The notes under the pieces were generated by a model, which was given only the letters and a program-made list of their open reading frames with translations, ran no database searches and was not told where the DNA came from. Below are positions 52,833-64,000 of a stretch of DNA of 64,000 bases, piece by piece (the stretch's first letter is position 1; the number at the start of each line of letters is the position of its first letter). The stretch lies in NCBI GenBank assembly GCA_030248215.1, contig JASANG010000727.1:248001-312000 (forward strand), given 5' to 3'. Source of the DNA: Enoplolaimus lenunculus. Its lineage: Eukaryota > Nematoda > Enoplea > Enoplida > Thoracostomopsidae. The translations under genes were made by a program, and so were the position numbers.

Positions 52833-53700
52833 TGTCTTAAATGTTTTAGGCGTAGACTTTTAGGCTAAAAACTAGGCTTAGGCTTTTGGCTATGTTTAGG
52901 CTTAGGCCAAGGCTTCATGTTAAAATTAGGCTTAAATTTAGGATGTATGTTTGGAATTTTGACATAAACAGTGTAAGTAGGCTTTGCACCTTGTCCAAGT
53001 GCCGAGACATCCCTGGGATTGCCTGGCAAGTAGGGGGCCTAACTCCTCCATTGACCCTAGACATTCGTAAAAATCAAACCGAATACTGGACAGGCTATTT
53101 CTAAATCTTTACGAACTTTGGCCGGAACTTTAAAAGCAAGCAGTTGCTAGTAGGTGATTTTCCGTGAAAATATAGCTGGAATTGCCACGGTGTATTTTAG
53201 GTAGCAAACTTTCTAACGTGACTAAAATATTGTCAGCCATATACATTAGAAATAGACTGCCATTTGTACGCAAAAAGTTTCTAGACAGTACTCTAGCTGC
53301 AACTTGCCGCTGCAGTTTTTGAACCTAAAGCTTGCAGCAACAAACTGAGGTGCAAGTTTTCACAGCGAGGATATTGATTTACTGACAAAAAATGACAGCT
53401 GCAAGTTGCAGCATCAAGTTCTACCTGAAAACCTGTGAATGCAAATGGAAGATGCATTGTTTCTCGTCTAATTTGAATTTTGGAATTGCAGACATGGAAC
53501 TTTGCGGAAGATTATTTATATGACAAGTAAACCCAATCTATAGTTTAACGTTGAATTACCTTCCTAGGCGAAATAAAATTTTTTACAGTCCTAATGAATA
53601 TTCGTCGAAGGGAAATGTTAAATTACTGGAATTATACTGTTTAATTTAACTCGCATCTGTGAACGCAGTTGCAAGTCACCTGAATTTCTTGCACCTGCTG
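52833..53700. other. Intergenic DNA with worn TTAGGC and GCTGCAAG motifs
   Basis: 52845-52930 has GGCTTAGGC units without clear element ends. 53270-53700 has CTTGCAGC/GCTGCAAG motifs of family L in decayed form. No gene. Confidence 0.45.
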
Positions 53701-53714
53701 TTTGATTGGTCAAT

Positions 53715-53955
53715 TCAGTCTAGGTAGGAACCGGGACATCAGACCTTTTTTAACTAAGCAGCTGGAAAAGCGGGCTAGAGGGGGGATCGAACTCTCAGCC
53801 TACGGACCCATAAGCGAACACTCTACCACTGCGCTACGCAGCCCGCCTCTCCAACTGCATGCTTCGTCGACTATATGTGTCGACTGTACAACACAATGTG
53901 CATTGCATTTACTGCATATGCACTAGGACAAGCATGTCTCACATGCTTACAAAGT
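53715..53955 (-). mobile_element. SINE family S, most complete copy
   Basis: Read on the minus strand: 5-prime block GTAAGCATGTGAGACATGC...GCACATTGTGTTG, a GTCGAC-rich joint, then a tRNA-like part with GCGGGCT/AGCCCGC pairing as an acceptor stem, box A TAGCGCAGTGG and box B GAGTTCGATCC, then the tail AAAAAGGTCTGATGTCCCGG and CCTACCTAGACTG. The anticodon arm does not fold well, so this is a tRNA-derived SINE, not a tRNA gene. Confidence 0.75.
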
Positions 53956-54365
53956 ACAAGTTGCAGCTACGAGTTCTAGTTACAAAAATTTGCAATGGTG
54001 AATGGAACATTTGGTATGGCTAATGGGAGTACGCAAATGCTTCTTTGCTTTTTAGGAACATTGCCCATTATATATTGATAGAAACATTGCCCGTTATATT
54101 TTGCTAGAAGCACTTGACAAGTCTGTGCAGTAAAATTGCAAAAAACGAGTCACGTCAACTGCAAATTAGTAAGCACGGCTTCACAAGCCCGGGGCGTATG
54201 ATAGAAGAATCCACTGAGCCTGTTCTGTGGTGTCAAAAGAAAAATATGTATATTGTAATCATGTAACTGAAAAAGTTTATTGGAACTTGCAGTTAGTGCA
54301 GATTAACTAAATCTATTATAATCAGCATTTGACAGTTTTTTGTTATGCAATAACCAATCGAATCT

Positions 54366-54482
54366 GGAAGGTATTAGGGATGTGCCGATACCAAAATTTT
54401 GCCGATGCCGATACCCATGCCGATTCTTATTTTAAATTATTACCGATGACTATGCCGATTAATGGGCGCATCCCTAGAAGAT
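54366..54482. mobile_element. Short TAGGGATG-ended hAT-like element
   Basis: TTAGGGATGTGCCGATACC at the left faces GGGCGCATCCCTAG at the right, with GCCGATGCCGATACC motifs inside. Just over 110 bp and non-coding. Confidence 0.65.
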
Positions 54483-54579
54483 ATTGTAAGTATATGTGTT
54501 CAATAACTGCACGTAACGCAAATAATTTCCATACATGAGCACATATACCGAAATATGAGGCTGATACAATCGACCACTT

Positions 54580-54770
54580 TGTGCATGTAAGCATGTGAGA
54601 CATGCTTGTCCTGGTGTATATGCAATATATGCAATACACCTTGTAGAGTATACTTGCCAAGCATGTGGTCGACATATATAGTCGACGAGAATGGCAATGG
54701 GGGAGGCGGACTACGTGGCACAGTGGCAACAGCTTCTGTCTAACACGCAGAAGGTCGTGTTGGTATATGT
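54580..54770 (+). mobile_element. SINE family S, copy without tail
   Basis: GTAAGCATGTGAGACATGCT at 54587 leads through the GTCGACATATATAGTCGACG joint to a tRNA-like part CTACGTGGCACAGTGGCAACAG. The tail block is not seen before other sequence begins. Confidence 0.65.
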
Positions 54771-55011
54771 GGTGTTACATATATATGTGCATAGTGTGTC
54801 GTACAGTTCTGGCATGGAGATGCCACCGAGACTGGCGCTGTAAATAGCAGGCCCACGAATTCGGAGAAGTTTGGGTTCGCGGTCCAGGACGACCGCCTGC
54901 CGAAGGGGGAATATATGTATGTGATGTAGCATGTATATGTGCAAAGCGTGTGTATTTAAGACACATACATACACGTGCACATATATTACTTAAAGGAAAT
55001 TATATATAATG

Positions 55012-55088
55012 CCGGCCGCGTGGTGTAATGGGTAGCGCGCTAGACTCGCGAGCGAGAGGTCCGAGGTTCGATTCCCGGTGTGGGTATA
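55012..55088 (+). other. tRNA-like sequence (pseudogene or SINE head)
   Basis: GTGGTGTAATGGGTAGC is a good box A region and GGTTCGATTCC a perfect box B. The T arm pairs four of five. The acceptor stem pairs only in part and the anticodon stem has two mismatches. I therefore call it tRNA-derived rather than a working tRNA. Confidence 0.6.
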
Positions 55089-55139
55089 TATTTGGGAGAA
55101 ACTAAGTTAAAAAACCTTGTATATTCACAGTACTTCGAA

Positions 55140-55345
55140 GAAAGGGGTCGTCCTGACCGTGTGGATCTGACAGGTCGCTAGTTCGAAACCACCCGTTTAG
55201 TAAAAAAGGTCTGAACTCCCGGCTCCTACCTAGATATTAACACGGTATCCAGTCGAGAGATTTTATTGAAAAATTGGGGCATGTAAGCACGTGAGACATG
55301 CTTGTCCTGGTACATGTACATTATATGCAATACACATTGTAGCCA
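55140..55345 (+). mobile_element. SINE family S pieces, tail then 5-prime block
   Basis: TCGCTAGTTCGAAACCACCC (box B) runs into AAAAAGGTCTGAACTCCCGG, then ACACGGTATCCAGTCGA, then a new GTAAGCACGTGAGACATGC block. The order tail-CGGTATCCAGTCGA-head also occurs at 20360-20500, so the copies may be tandem dimers. Confidence 0.65.
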
Positions 55346-55653
55346 GACGGGGATTCAAGTTATTCTCGAGTAATGAACGTTAAATTTTGGGACGGTCGAT
55401 CGAAGTGTGTTTTCTTTAAAAACTTCTTTCGGTCGTTGGAGTCGGATCCAACGCATATATACGTATGTTCTGTCGCGGTCTTGGCATATTTCTGGATTGG
55501 GCTGGTGTCGGTTTCGTTAACAGTCTCGGCAGGTTTTAATCCATTCTAAGGGTGCATTTTTAGAACGCAGTAGGGGGTTTAGCCGTGGCTAACTGCCGTT
55601 ATGTCTTGTTTGTGTTTCTTCCTAACTGTGTGCTACGTATATGGTACGTACGT

Positions 55654-56013
55654 CAGGGTGGCAGCAAAGGTTCGGATTCGGATTCGGCAAAAATTTGAGG
55701 TTCGGATTCGGTGGGGGAAAGCCGAATCCAACAAAGTTCGGCAATATGTTTTTTCATTTTTAAGCAATAAAATTTTTAAATACCTTGCTATAAAATCAAT
55801 ATTTTTTATTTCAGGTGAGAAATCTCAGAACTGATATCTGGACGAAATATATTAACGTATTAAAAGTTATACGGCTGGCATTACATTGATATTCTGAAAC
55901 AAATTATAGACATATCTGAAATTTGCAACATGCAGAATTCTGTTTCGGATTCGGCAAATTAGCACTGGATTTGGATTCGGATTCGGTCAAATAGTGGTTT
56001 TGGTGCCACCCTG
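55654..56013. mobile_element. hAT-like element with TTCGGATTCGG motifs
   Basis: CAGGGTGGCAGCAAAG at the left and TTTTGGTGCCACCCTG at the right are inverted, flanked by ACGTACGT and GCGTACGT (7 of 8). GGTTCGGATTCGG repeats lie near both ends and the centre is AT-rich. About 360 bp, no protein. Confidence 0.85.
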
Positions 56014-56164
56014 GCGTACGTACTATATATGCAGGTGTATTGTTAATAAACAATTTGTTTGTATAGTAATTGTTGCGTATATAATTTACGTACATATATT
56101 TTTAATTATTAAAAAGTTGGTTTTACTTAACCCTGATTGTTAGCAAATAATCTAATTTGTTCAA

Positions 56165-56515
56165 CGTGTAAGGTTGTGTTATACTTTGTCACCCGTAGGG
56201 CGCCGATCGTGACCGTGCGGCGCCCGTCAACGTGTGGCGCCGTCCGTCAACGTGTGGCGCCGTCCGTCAACGTGTGGCGCCGTCCGTCAACGTGTGGCGC
56301 CGTCCGTCAACGTGTGGCGCCGTCCGTCAACGTGTGGCGCCGTCCTTTAACGTGCGGCGCAGTCCGTCAACGTGCGGCGCCGTCCGTCAATGTGCGGTAT
56401 CGTGCGCAAATAACTCACGTACGATAACGTATGGTGACGGACGGTGAGGGATGGCGCCGTACAGATGACGAGCGGTGAGAGACGGCGCCGAACGTCAAGT
56501 ATCGCGCAACACTAA
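56165..56515. repeat. GGCGCC-rich 20-bp minisatellite element upstream of arx-5
   Basis: About nine head-to-tail copies of a 20-bp unit (CGTCAACGTGTGGCGCCGTC) lie at 56224-56400 inside a larger sequence. Its outer parts, GTTGTGTTATACTTTGTCAC and GTCAAGTATCGCGCAACAC, are loosely inverted. Open frames read through it only because the GC-rich unit lacks stops. Confidence 0.8.
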
Positions 56516-56704
56516 GTTGTACATAACTAATACCGAACTTTGGAGTTTCAAGTTGATGCTTTTATATTCTTCAGTACGATACGTATATATGTTAATTTCA
56601 GAACGCTTATTAGTATATTATATACATACATTAAATTACTATTTGTAATTTACGTACTCTCAAAATTTGCCTTGTAGGACACGTCTTGTCTATCATACCT
56701 TGTA

Positions 56705-59651
56705 ATGCCGGTAAGTTTTATCTTTGTTTGGTTGGTTGTTTGTTTAGAAATGTGTCTAGTGTACCATTTATCGTTTAATATTACTGTTTTCAAAATATGT
56801 GCCAGTAATCTTAAAAATATCGTTTATGGAGGGTATACATAGATTTGTTCAGCCCGATAGCCGATATACCTAATTTTTCAGTTAAACCCACAATCCAACG
56901 CATGGAAATGCTATATACGTATATATTGATTTGCAATTCAGGCTTATCATTCACAGTTTGTTAAAGCGCCGCAAGTCGTTGGCAATGTTGCGCTACTACC
57001 ACTGCGGACTAACTTTAAAGGCCCGGCTCCCCGAGCGCGTGAATGTAAGAGTTTTTGGTGTCTTTGAAAGCGAAGATTGGGTTTATAGACATGTTCGTCC
57101 TGTCTTTATTTGTTTTTGAAATACACCTAAATATTGAATATTGCAGCTTAGTGAAATTTTGAAGAATTTCCTACAAATTGCTTAACGTGTTGGTTCACAC
57201 AAATGTGTGTATATTGTACACTTTTTTGGACAAAGTTAAATGTTTACATCTCTTGTTTCAATTAATAGATAAATCCGCTGACAATACCTCACCTATATAC
57301 CTATAGGCGCCTGTTTTAATACATAAACAACGAAGCGTTTACAGGTTCTATTTGAAATATATGCTGCGGGCCAATCGTAATGTTGAATGTTATATTCTTT
57401 ATTCAAACAAATAATTGTTTTTGTATGCCTGCTTATTATATAAATTATTTACTTGCGTTAAAGCCGATGAAGACATCATCGATGAAGCATTATATTTTTT
57501 CAAGGCCAACATATTTTTTCGCAATTACGAAATCAAAGTAAGTAATTTCAATTCAAACCACAAACATCTGTGTATATCATGGTTCATTTGACTAATTAAA
57601 TATGTCGGAGAAAGCTAAATTGTAGTGTAGGTCAGCTTTCTTTATTTTGTTTTTTTCGTATACGCTGTTTGATATAGCTTCAAACTTTCTTATGACAGAG
57701 TTAAAAAATTTTTGTAGGGCAAAAGTACTTATATTGAGCGTTTGCGCAGGTTTTGTCGCAATAAAACACTGCGTTGTGCTTTCAGAGTCCAGCTGATCGA
57801 ACACTGATATACATTACAATGTATATTACTGAATGCTTAAGGAAGTTACAAAAGGTGCGTAAAGTGTTGATAGACAATATCTTTCATTTTTAACAGATGA
57901 AGCATAAACTGTAGTTTGCGGTAGTTCTAAAAACAAACTAATTTTAATTACGTAAATGTTTTGGCAGGTTTGGTTTGCAAATTTTTGTAGGTTTTAGACA
58001 TGTTGTATGCTATTTTTAAAGCACGTCGAAGATTAAGTCCTATTCACACGTGCAAGTTTATGATGCAAGAACTTGCAGCTGCAAAATTCACGCAGACGTT
58101 TTTCTCATCAGCCAATGCGAAACGGCTGCAATAAATTCAGTGAACTTGCATGGTTATTCAAACTTGTGAACTAAATTTCTAGCTATGATTTTTTGAATTT
58201 TTTGCAGCTCCAAATTGTTTAAACGTGGTTTTAGACAAAACATGCAAGTGCAAGTTGCAGTTGCAAATTCTCGCAGAAAAACCTTGCACGTGTGAATAGG
58301 GCTTTAGAACGTGCAAATTAAGTTGTGAAGAAACATGTCGACGTTTTCATGTCGTTTCTGCGGCAAACGTTGATTTCATATTCTCCTCATTGTTGCAGTG
58401 CCCCAACAAAACCGCTGCTCAAAAAGATTTGACGACACTGGCACTCAGTCAAGCATTCCCGATTCCTGGTGAAAGTGGCTTTCCATTGAATGCTTTATAC
58501 AAAGCGGCCACCAACGGCACTGACGAAGGTTTGTATTGTAGTTGATAGATGCAAAGATTACATTTCGATATACTGACTTGTTTTCATTTTCAGTTCCTAT
58601 TACAATAAATCACATTTTTAAATATCTGAAAATAGTTTTTGTAGAGATCATTGTTGGAAAACACAACTTCAGGTGTTATGTTTTTAATTTAGCAAAAAGC
58701 AAACTAGTTTTCAATATCAATACGCTTTAGGTCTCAATCAGTGATTTTGTCTATTTAGATACGATGCGAAGTTATTTTCAACAACTTCGGCAAGAAACTA
58801 GTGCGCGACTAATAGAAAAAGTTTTTGCATTTGGCTCCGAGCGTCCCTTAAAGGTACGTGCGTTTTGTGTTAAAAAAATTTCATCACCTAATTATATAAG
58901 CCAACATATCACACTTTTCGATGCACATTATATACTGGGATTTAAACGCAAGCACGAAAATCATAGCGATTAAAACAAGTCATGATTCCGAAATGCCCAG
59001 CACTCGAACAAATTTTGGATTTCGTTAGACAACTTTGAAACTAACTTCGCCAGGCTCGTATCCAATTCAACTCGATAGGTGATGACTGACATAACAAACT
59101 CGCAAGTGTGATTCCAAAACTTTACTTGGCGGCTGAGCAACTTCCTTGCCACCTCTGGTTATGGGCCCGGGCGTCGGTCTGGATTTAATCAGAGCTACAG
59201 CAAATCAATAATGAATCCACAGGAACTCGAGGTAATTGTAGCGACACACGTTATGCATGTAGGACTGAGCGCTGGCCCGTAGCCGGAAAACACAGCGCCC
59301 CAACTACATTTTGGACCTGTAGAAAAGGTTAATCTCGTTTGTAAGTCATCTTAAATCATTGGAAACAATTCATAAATATTTATAATCCTCCTGGCATGTA
59401 CGGCTGGTTGGGTACGGCCCTACAATACTATCATCAAATCATTATCGATTTGCTCTTAATACTTTTGTTATTTTCTTAGACTATGATACTACTACTGTAC
59501 CGTGTCATGATATTTATACTGTTTTAAAGTGATCTATTTTTCACGTATTTTCGGTGTATATTTATCGATTTTCACGTTTTAGTGGTGGACTTGTTTTGCT
59601 AAAAAACGATTTATGGAGAAATGTTTATTGCCGCCTGGTGCGAATATTTAA
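56705..59651 (+). CDS. arx-5: Arp2/3 complex subunit 3 (ARPC3), seven exons, complete
   Basis: ARPC3 (p21) is one of the seven subunits of the Arp2/3 complex, which nucleates branched actin filaments in the cytoplasm. Exons: 56705-56710, 56942-57044, 57464-57537, 57786-57854, 58399-58528, 58759-58853, 59583-59651; all phases join, giving 181 residues (human 178). Exon 1 encodes only Met-Pro. Family blocks in order: [111 protein letters not shown] and [13 protein letters not shown]. The acceptor AG just before 56689 may take a spliced leader, as the ATG follows within 20 bases. The last intron is long (about 730 bp). No defect seen. Confidence 0.97.
58035..58304. mobile_element. MITE family L, copy 2 (TTA target site)
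   Basis: AGTCCTATTCACACGTGCAAG and CTTGCACGTGTGAATAGGGCT are inverted, flanked by TTA on both sides. A 3-bp TTA duplication is typical of PIF/Harbinger elements. It sits in intron 4 of arx-5, under 100 bp before exon 5. Confidence 0.85.
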
Positions 59652-61310
59652 GCTGTGATTATTTCATTGTTATTTTTATCAAATGTCATAAACACTGTAT
59701 GTGTTTCTACGTTTTGTTGGCGACTGTTCAGCGTTGTTAATTTTTCCACAAAAAACTTCCCGATATCGATACTGATACCTTGCTTTTATTCGATGATATA
59801 TCGATTCACCAGTAGTCTAATGTAATAAACTAATGAAGATAATGAAATTTAATTATTCTTATATTATATTTCCGACACTTGGACAGATATTAATGTGTTT
59901 CAATGGGACTGCTTTGATTGTAAGAAAATGGATTAGATGAGATCGCCTTCTTTGCAGCGAAGACTTTAAGCAGGTTTGTGGCTGAATGTCTAGCGCTGTG
60001 CTATCTAAATGGTGAACACTAGTTTCAACACAGTGTAAATATCAGGCAAGTTCAATAAATTATTGGTTATTTAAGCCTTTTGCGATTTCGTAACATGCAC
60101 ATATTGTGTGCTGCTTCTGTATTATGATTAGTGGTTATCAACAACTTAGTCAAATCAGTTTATGATCCTATAATAGTTCCTTGTTTTTGGTCACTGTCGT
60201 TGTGATGCCAGTCAGGGTCGCACGGAACCTACTCGATTTCGCCGATTCCGAACCCATTAAATTTTATTTGTATTCGAATCCGGACTGTAATTTTGAAAAA
60301 ATGTCTGTTTATGCATATATGTATTCTAAAAATTAAAAAGATTTGCAACCATTTTGATGTATCGACTAAGCAAGTCGTATCTGACGCATGCAATGAAAAT
60401 AATTAGAAACATGGAAAGGTTAAAAAGATGAATCCCGGAGTCATTGAAACGCCGATTGAGGTCCATAAACGCAAGTGATTAAATTTTTCGAAAAACGGTT
60501 CAGTCTTTTCCAACACAATTTTAAAAGCGCAAACAGGTGTTTCTGAACCTTGTTTGATTCGGCTTTTTCAAAACTAGACCCGATTCCGAGCTTTCAGTAT
60601 TAGCCGAATCTGAAACTTAAACCGAACATTTATTTCACCTCCCTTGTGCCGGCCGAAAATTTGGAACGCTGATTAAGTTAAACGATTTATTTAGAACACC
60701 GAATTGTTAAACTATTAAACGCTTTTGAGTACGAATGGAGATTTTGATTTCTAATTAAAATTGATTGTTAAGGCTTTACGTGCTTTATTAAAAAAACATA
60801 TGTTAGCTATAATTATGAATCAATTCCTCATTAAACAGTGCGCGACCGAATATCCTGTTCCAGCTTAATATCCGGCCAAAACCGATTTCGTGCCCGGTAT
60901 TGAGCTACCGGGTATCGGATATTTACGGTTGTGGTCCGGAATACAATAAACTGCTTTTGACAAGTGGGCATATTTAACATCCTGCTGCGGTTACATTACC
61001 GGGCAAGTAAAGCTGTTTAGATTTTCGCTAATAGAAATAGAATAAAATCGAAGTTAACGAATAAATTCAGTTCAGTATACAGATACTAGTTTTGCGGGAC
61101 TAAATTACTTTCAACAGTGCTCATATTTACATTCATATCCGGTTAATTTCCGGTCGCACTCTGTCATTAAACACTTTGCTATGTATGGACATATGTATTT
61201 ATCTTGTGTCTTCCATTGATTGCTGAGGTTGTTTTTGTTGTATTTATCTTGATCTTATTCTCTTTCAAGAAATCTTTAACTATAAAGCATAACCATTTTT
61301 GCAGCACTAC
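59652..61310. other. 3-prime flank of arx-5, no further gene
   Basis: AATAAA at 59824-59829 and 60054-60059 are candidate poly(A) signals for arx-5. At about 60210-60655 GATTTCGCCGATTCCGAAC and GACCCGATTCCGAGC motifs face one another, the outline of a decayed hAT-like element starting CAGGGTCGCACGG. The rest is unremarkable. Confidence 0.5.
60054..60059 (+). terminator. Candidate poly(A) signal of arx-5
   Basis: AATAAA about 400 bp after the stop. An earlier one lies at 59824. I cannot tell which is used. Confidence 0.4.
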
Positions 61311-61685
61311 AGAAGAAACTTAAGCTTTTGACTAATTTTTTGATTAGGCTTAGTTATAGGTTTATCGTTACACTGAAGCTTTGGCTTAGGAATTTGCTTA
61401 TCACTAATATTGTGCCCCTCAATGTGTGGCGTCGGCCAAACATGTTATCGCCTTTAAATTTTCATCCGTTTCGAAATCGATTTAAATAACAAAAGTGTAA
61501 AGCTTGGCACACGGTATTTTGAGGGCCATACTGTTCTCCCGCGGGATCCAATACAGTAAGCGTAAGCTTTATTTAGTCCAATTTTCAAGCTTAGGCTTAT
61601 AGTTATAGATATACCTTTTTACGCTGAAGTTTAGGCTAAGAGATATGCTTGTACTACTGTTTCGTCCATCAAATGAACATTAGCG
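61310..61685. mobile_element. Two worn relatives of the TTAGGC MITEs
   Basis: GATTAGGCTTAGTTATAGG...TTGTGCCCCTCAATGTG (61320-61440) and GTAAGCTTTATTTAGTCC...CTTGTACTACTGTTTCG (61527-61684) follow the C/D layout with few surviving repeat units. Confidence 0.55.
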
Positions 61686-61849
61686 TAATGTAGCAAAATC
61701 GGTTGTTGCAATACGAAACTGATGAACTGTTTTTAGCTGGCATAAGAATCATTGCTTATAACTGGCGTTTCCGCAATTGCAAGTTGACAGTAATTTTGAT
61801 AATATTAGCTGGTACATAAATGTATTAAATGACTTGGTATTATGTAACG

Positions 61850-62024
61850 GGCCAATGTTACTTTTAGGGGCGTAACAGTAGATTAAGCTTATTCCTAAGT
61901 CTAAGCCTAATCATTGCAAAAATTGTGTTCCTAAGCCTAAGCCTAATCAAAAAAGTATTCTAGAATCTAAACCTACTCTTTTATAGACCACCAGAAACCT
62001 GGACGCCCCTTAAGGTAACGGGTC
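61850..62024. mobile_element. TTAGGC-bearing MITE, family D, inverted, perfect duplication
   Basis: It starts GGCCAATGTTACTTTTAGGG, contains CCTAAGCCTAATC units and ends AAGGTAACGGGTC. ATGTAACG flanks it on both sides, a perfect 8-bp duplication. Confidence 0.9.
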
Positions 62025-62104
62025 ATGTAACGTATCAATAAAACGAAATTTTGTCTAGCTTGTAGTTTGTATCACTACGTTCAGTGCGAAATAGTACATA
62101 TGGA

Positions 62105-62595
62105 TAAGGGCACAACCAGAGGTCGGTCTGCAGTTTCGGATATCCACAATTATAGATTGAATCTGAACGTTGGCTTTGAAAAAATCCTTCATTCAGGTAA
62201 AACGGTTGTATAAAGTGGAAATTTTGGCCTCTTAACACTGGCTTGTCAAATCTAATTTTTGACAGCCAATGGAAACATGAATTTTGCAGTAGAAACCAGA
62301 ATTCATTGAATCATGGATTGAGGTTCGAACTGCAAAACTCATTCAAAAATATTACAATAGGAGTTTCAAGCTCTGCCGTGTTCTGCTATGAATGCGATTC
62401 TGATCTTTTCATTTTTACCAAATCTGATCTTTCATGACCCTCTGCTTTCATGGCTCACAGCCGTTGGAAGAGTAACAGACACAGAGGCACCGGATATCTG
62501 GCTCCTGCAGAAAATCGAACTCCGGATTATATATCCGGCAAAACTTGTTGACCTCCGGTTCCGGTTTTTTAACGTTCGGTTACACCCCGGTAACA
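62105..62595. mobile_element. Worn CCGGTT/AACCAGAGG element
   Basis: GGGCACAACCAGAGGTCGG at the left and GACCTCCGGTTCCGG...GGTTACACCCCGG at the right resemble the elements at 30217 and 62950. Open frames inside are not conserved with anything I know. Confidence 0.5.
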
Positions 62596-62602
62596 TATTT
62601 AG

Positions 62603-62930
62603 CAGGGTGCAACCGGAATTATAAAATACCGGAACCGGAAAGTTAAAAATGCCGGAACCGGAAAATAAAAAAATATTTGTTGCCGAAAAATTTATTTTTA
62701 AGCCTTCTTTTATCGCTTTTAATGCTGTAAACACACCATTTAGAATGCCAAAATCCTGGAACAAATACAGTAGGTGGAAACATATGATAATTTATGGAGT
62801 ATGACACAAATTGAAAATTTTGGCAATGTACCTACGCTCGGACAATTTTAGATAAGTTTAAGCTTAGGTTTAGGAATATGCTTTACTACTGTTTCGGCCC
62901 TGTTGTATACATGGGCCGACAATTGGCTAA
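62603..62930. mobile_element. Family F element cut short by a family C piece
   Basis: CAGGGTGCAACCGGAATT opens a normal family F copy that breaks off after GGACAATTTTAG. From 62852 to 62922 a family C right end follows (TTTAGGAATATGCTTTACTACTG, ATACATGGGCC). The family C end therefore replaced or interrupted the F copy. Confidence 0.7.
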
Positions 62931-62949
62931 AATTAATATATATACATAC

Positions 62950-63317
62950 CAGGGTGCAACCGGTACAAACAATTCTTGTTACCGAAAAATTAATTTTTAA
63001 CGCTATTTTATCGCTTTTAACGGTGTAAACACACCATTTAGAATGCAAAAATCTTGAAACAAATGCAGTAGCTGGAAACGTATGATCAATTATAAAGTAT
63101 GACACAAATTGAAAATTTTGGCAATGCACACGCAGACAATTTTAGAAGAATATGTTACTACAATATGGCAATTTTTCTTCAATTTTGGAATGAGAACAAA
63201 TTTTCAATACCGAACATACCAGAAATTTCCGGTGAAAAATACCGGATTTTTTACCGGAACCGGATAGTGAAAAATACCGGATTTCCCAACCGGAACAGGA
63301 ATTCCGGTTGCACCTTG
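62950..63317. mobile_element. hAT-like family F element, best copy
   Basis: CAGGGTGCAACCGG at the left and AATTCCGGTTGCACCTTG at the right are flanked by ATACATAC on both sides, a perfect 8-bp duplication. CCGGAACCGGATAG motifs lie near the right end. At 368 bp without a frame it is non-autonomous and recent. Confidence 0.9.
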
Positions 63318-63883
63318 ATACATACACATTTTATTTTTCTGTCAACACATTTGAGACGTGCGAATATTTAACGGAATTTCTAAAAATGTAAAGAAAAATG
63401 ATGGATGCGCCTAAATTTTTAAGATTTTGGATGAATTCCGTAACTTTTTTATCTCATTTCGAACAGTCGCAGCATATCTGTAATGAAAAATTGCGAGATA
63501 TATACGGGATTTACAGCTAATTTTGAGCATAAAAATAACAGGATTTCCGGTAGTTCTATAACTGAAACGGACATCGATTTTTACCGGATACAGAAACGCA
63601 TATCCGGTTGCGCTTGGCAAATACAAGTCAGGTATTTGTCTTGTGCATTGTCGTTGGCCAAATTGTCTTATTGCGGAACGAGGAATTTATGAGAAGCTCA
63701 AATATGTATGCAAAATAATTTTGAAATCCAATTATTTTTGGATAAACGCCGGCTGTGGGAAAGAACGGAAAAGTCCTTTTAGATATCATTAATACAACAA
63801 AAGGTGTCAGGTCTGTTTTTAACATAAGTTGCTTGTTATATTCTGCTACGGTCTTGGTTTCGTATCGATTACAGTAACGTCGT
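63318..63883 (+). promoter_or_regulatory. Upstream region of the ZFAND2-like gene
   Basis: It contains a worn CCGGATA-motif element at about 63420-63625 (ATTTCCGGTAGTTC, TTTTACCGGATACAG). No TATA box stands out, so promoter function is inferred only from position. Confidence 0.3.
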
Positions 63884-63941
63884 ATGTCAGAATTTCCTGA
63901 ACTCGGTAGGAATTGTACTTTCGAAGGTTGCGGAAAACTTG
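63884..63941 (+). CDS. First exon of a ZFAND2/AIP-1-like AN1 zinc-finger protein (partial)
   Basis: The ATG opens MSEFPELGRNCTFEGCGKL and then a consensus donor GTGAGT in phase 1. Animal ZFAND2 proteins (AIRAP/AIP-1, arsenite-inducible factors acting with the proteasome and p97) begin MEFPDLGxHCxxxxCxxLDFLP. The opening residues match, including the first two zinc cysteines spaced C-x4-C. Phase 1 after G is what a following LD needs. The rest of the first AN1 finger and all downstream exons lie beyond the window, so identity rests on 19 residues. Confidence 0.8.
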
Positions 63942-64000
63942 GTGAGTTTGTGGCAAGTTTAAATAGTTAACTGAATTATATTAGTATCTACATCCAATGT

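Noticed and set aside
53748-53848. tRNA gene on the minus strand
   Set aside because: Acceptor pairing and boxes A and B are good, but the anticodon arm does not fold and SINE sequence flanks both sides.
56137-56447. Two overlapping Arg/Val/Pro-rich open frames
   Set aside because: Both cross the 20-bp GGCGCC minisatellite. The unit is not a multiple of three, so all frames stay open by composition alone.

Overview
The window reads as nuclear DNA of a nematode that is rich in introns and repeats. Three observations support this. Two genes encode cuticlins, the ZP-domain proteins of nematode cuticle. Introns are bounded by GT and T-rich AG sites. Many small transposons carry runs of TTAGGC, the nematode telomere repeat. 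I cannot name the species. The very high load of small transposons suggests one of the bloated nematode genomes rather than Caenorhabditis.

Layout. 1-3540: repeats, then the upstream region of the first cuticlin gene. 3557-9210 (+): complete six-exon cuticlin gene A. 9211-15045: intergenic DNA made almost wholly of mobile elements and minisatellites. 15046-31464 (+): complete cuticlin gene B, with the same intron positions as A but introns swollen by a broken piggyBac, a foldback element, a young hairpin-array transposon, a fossil Gypsy fragment and possibly one or two nested genes. 52386-32329 (-): rad-50 in 29 exons, converging on gene B. 52400-56700: a cluster of tRNA-like SINEs, hAT-like elements and a 20-bp minisatellite. 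56705-59651 (+): complete seven-exon ARPC3 gene (Arp2/3 complex). 63884-63941 (+): first exon of an AN1 zinc-finger (ZFAND2/AIP-1-like) gene running off the window.

The host genes are unrelated in function: cuticle, DNA repair, actin nucleation and protein quality control. The striking part is the transposon ecology. At least ten families of short non-autonomous elements can be delimited, many with recognisable target duplications (TA, TTA or 8 bp), and nested insertions give a relative order. Two related families carry TTAGGC arrays. Two longer inverted-repeat elements are built from strings of perfect palindromes. No intact tRNA, rRNA or CRISPR array is visible. All boundaries were read by eye, so splice sites are predictions.
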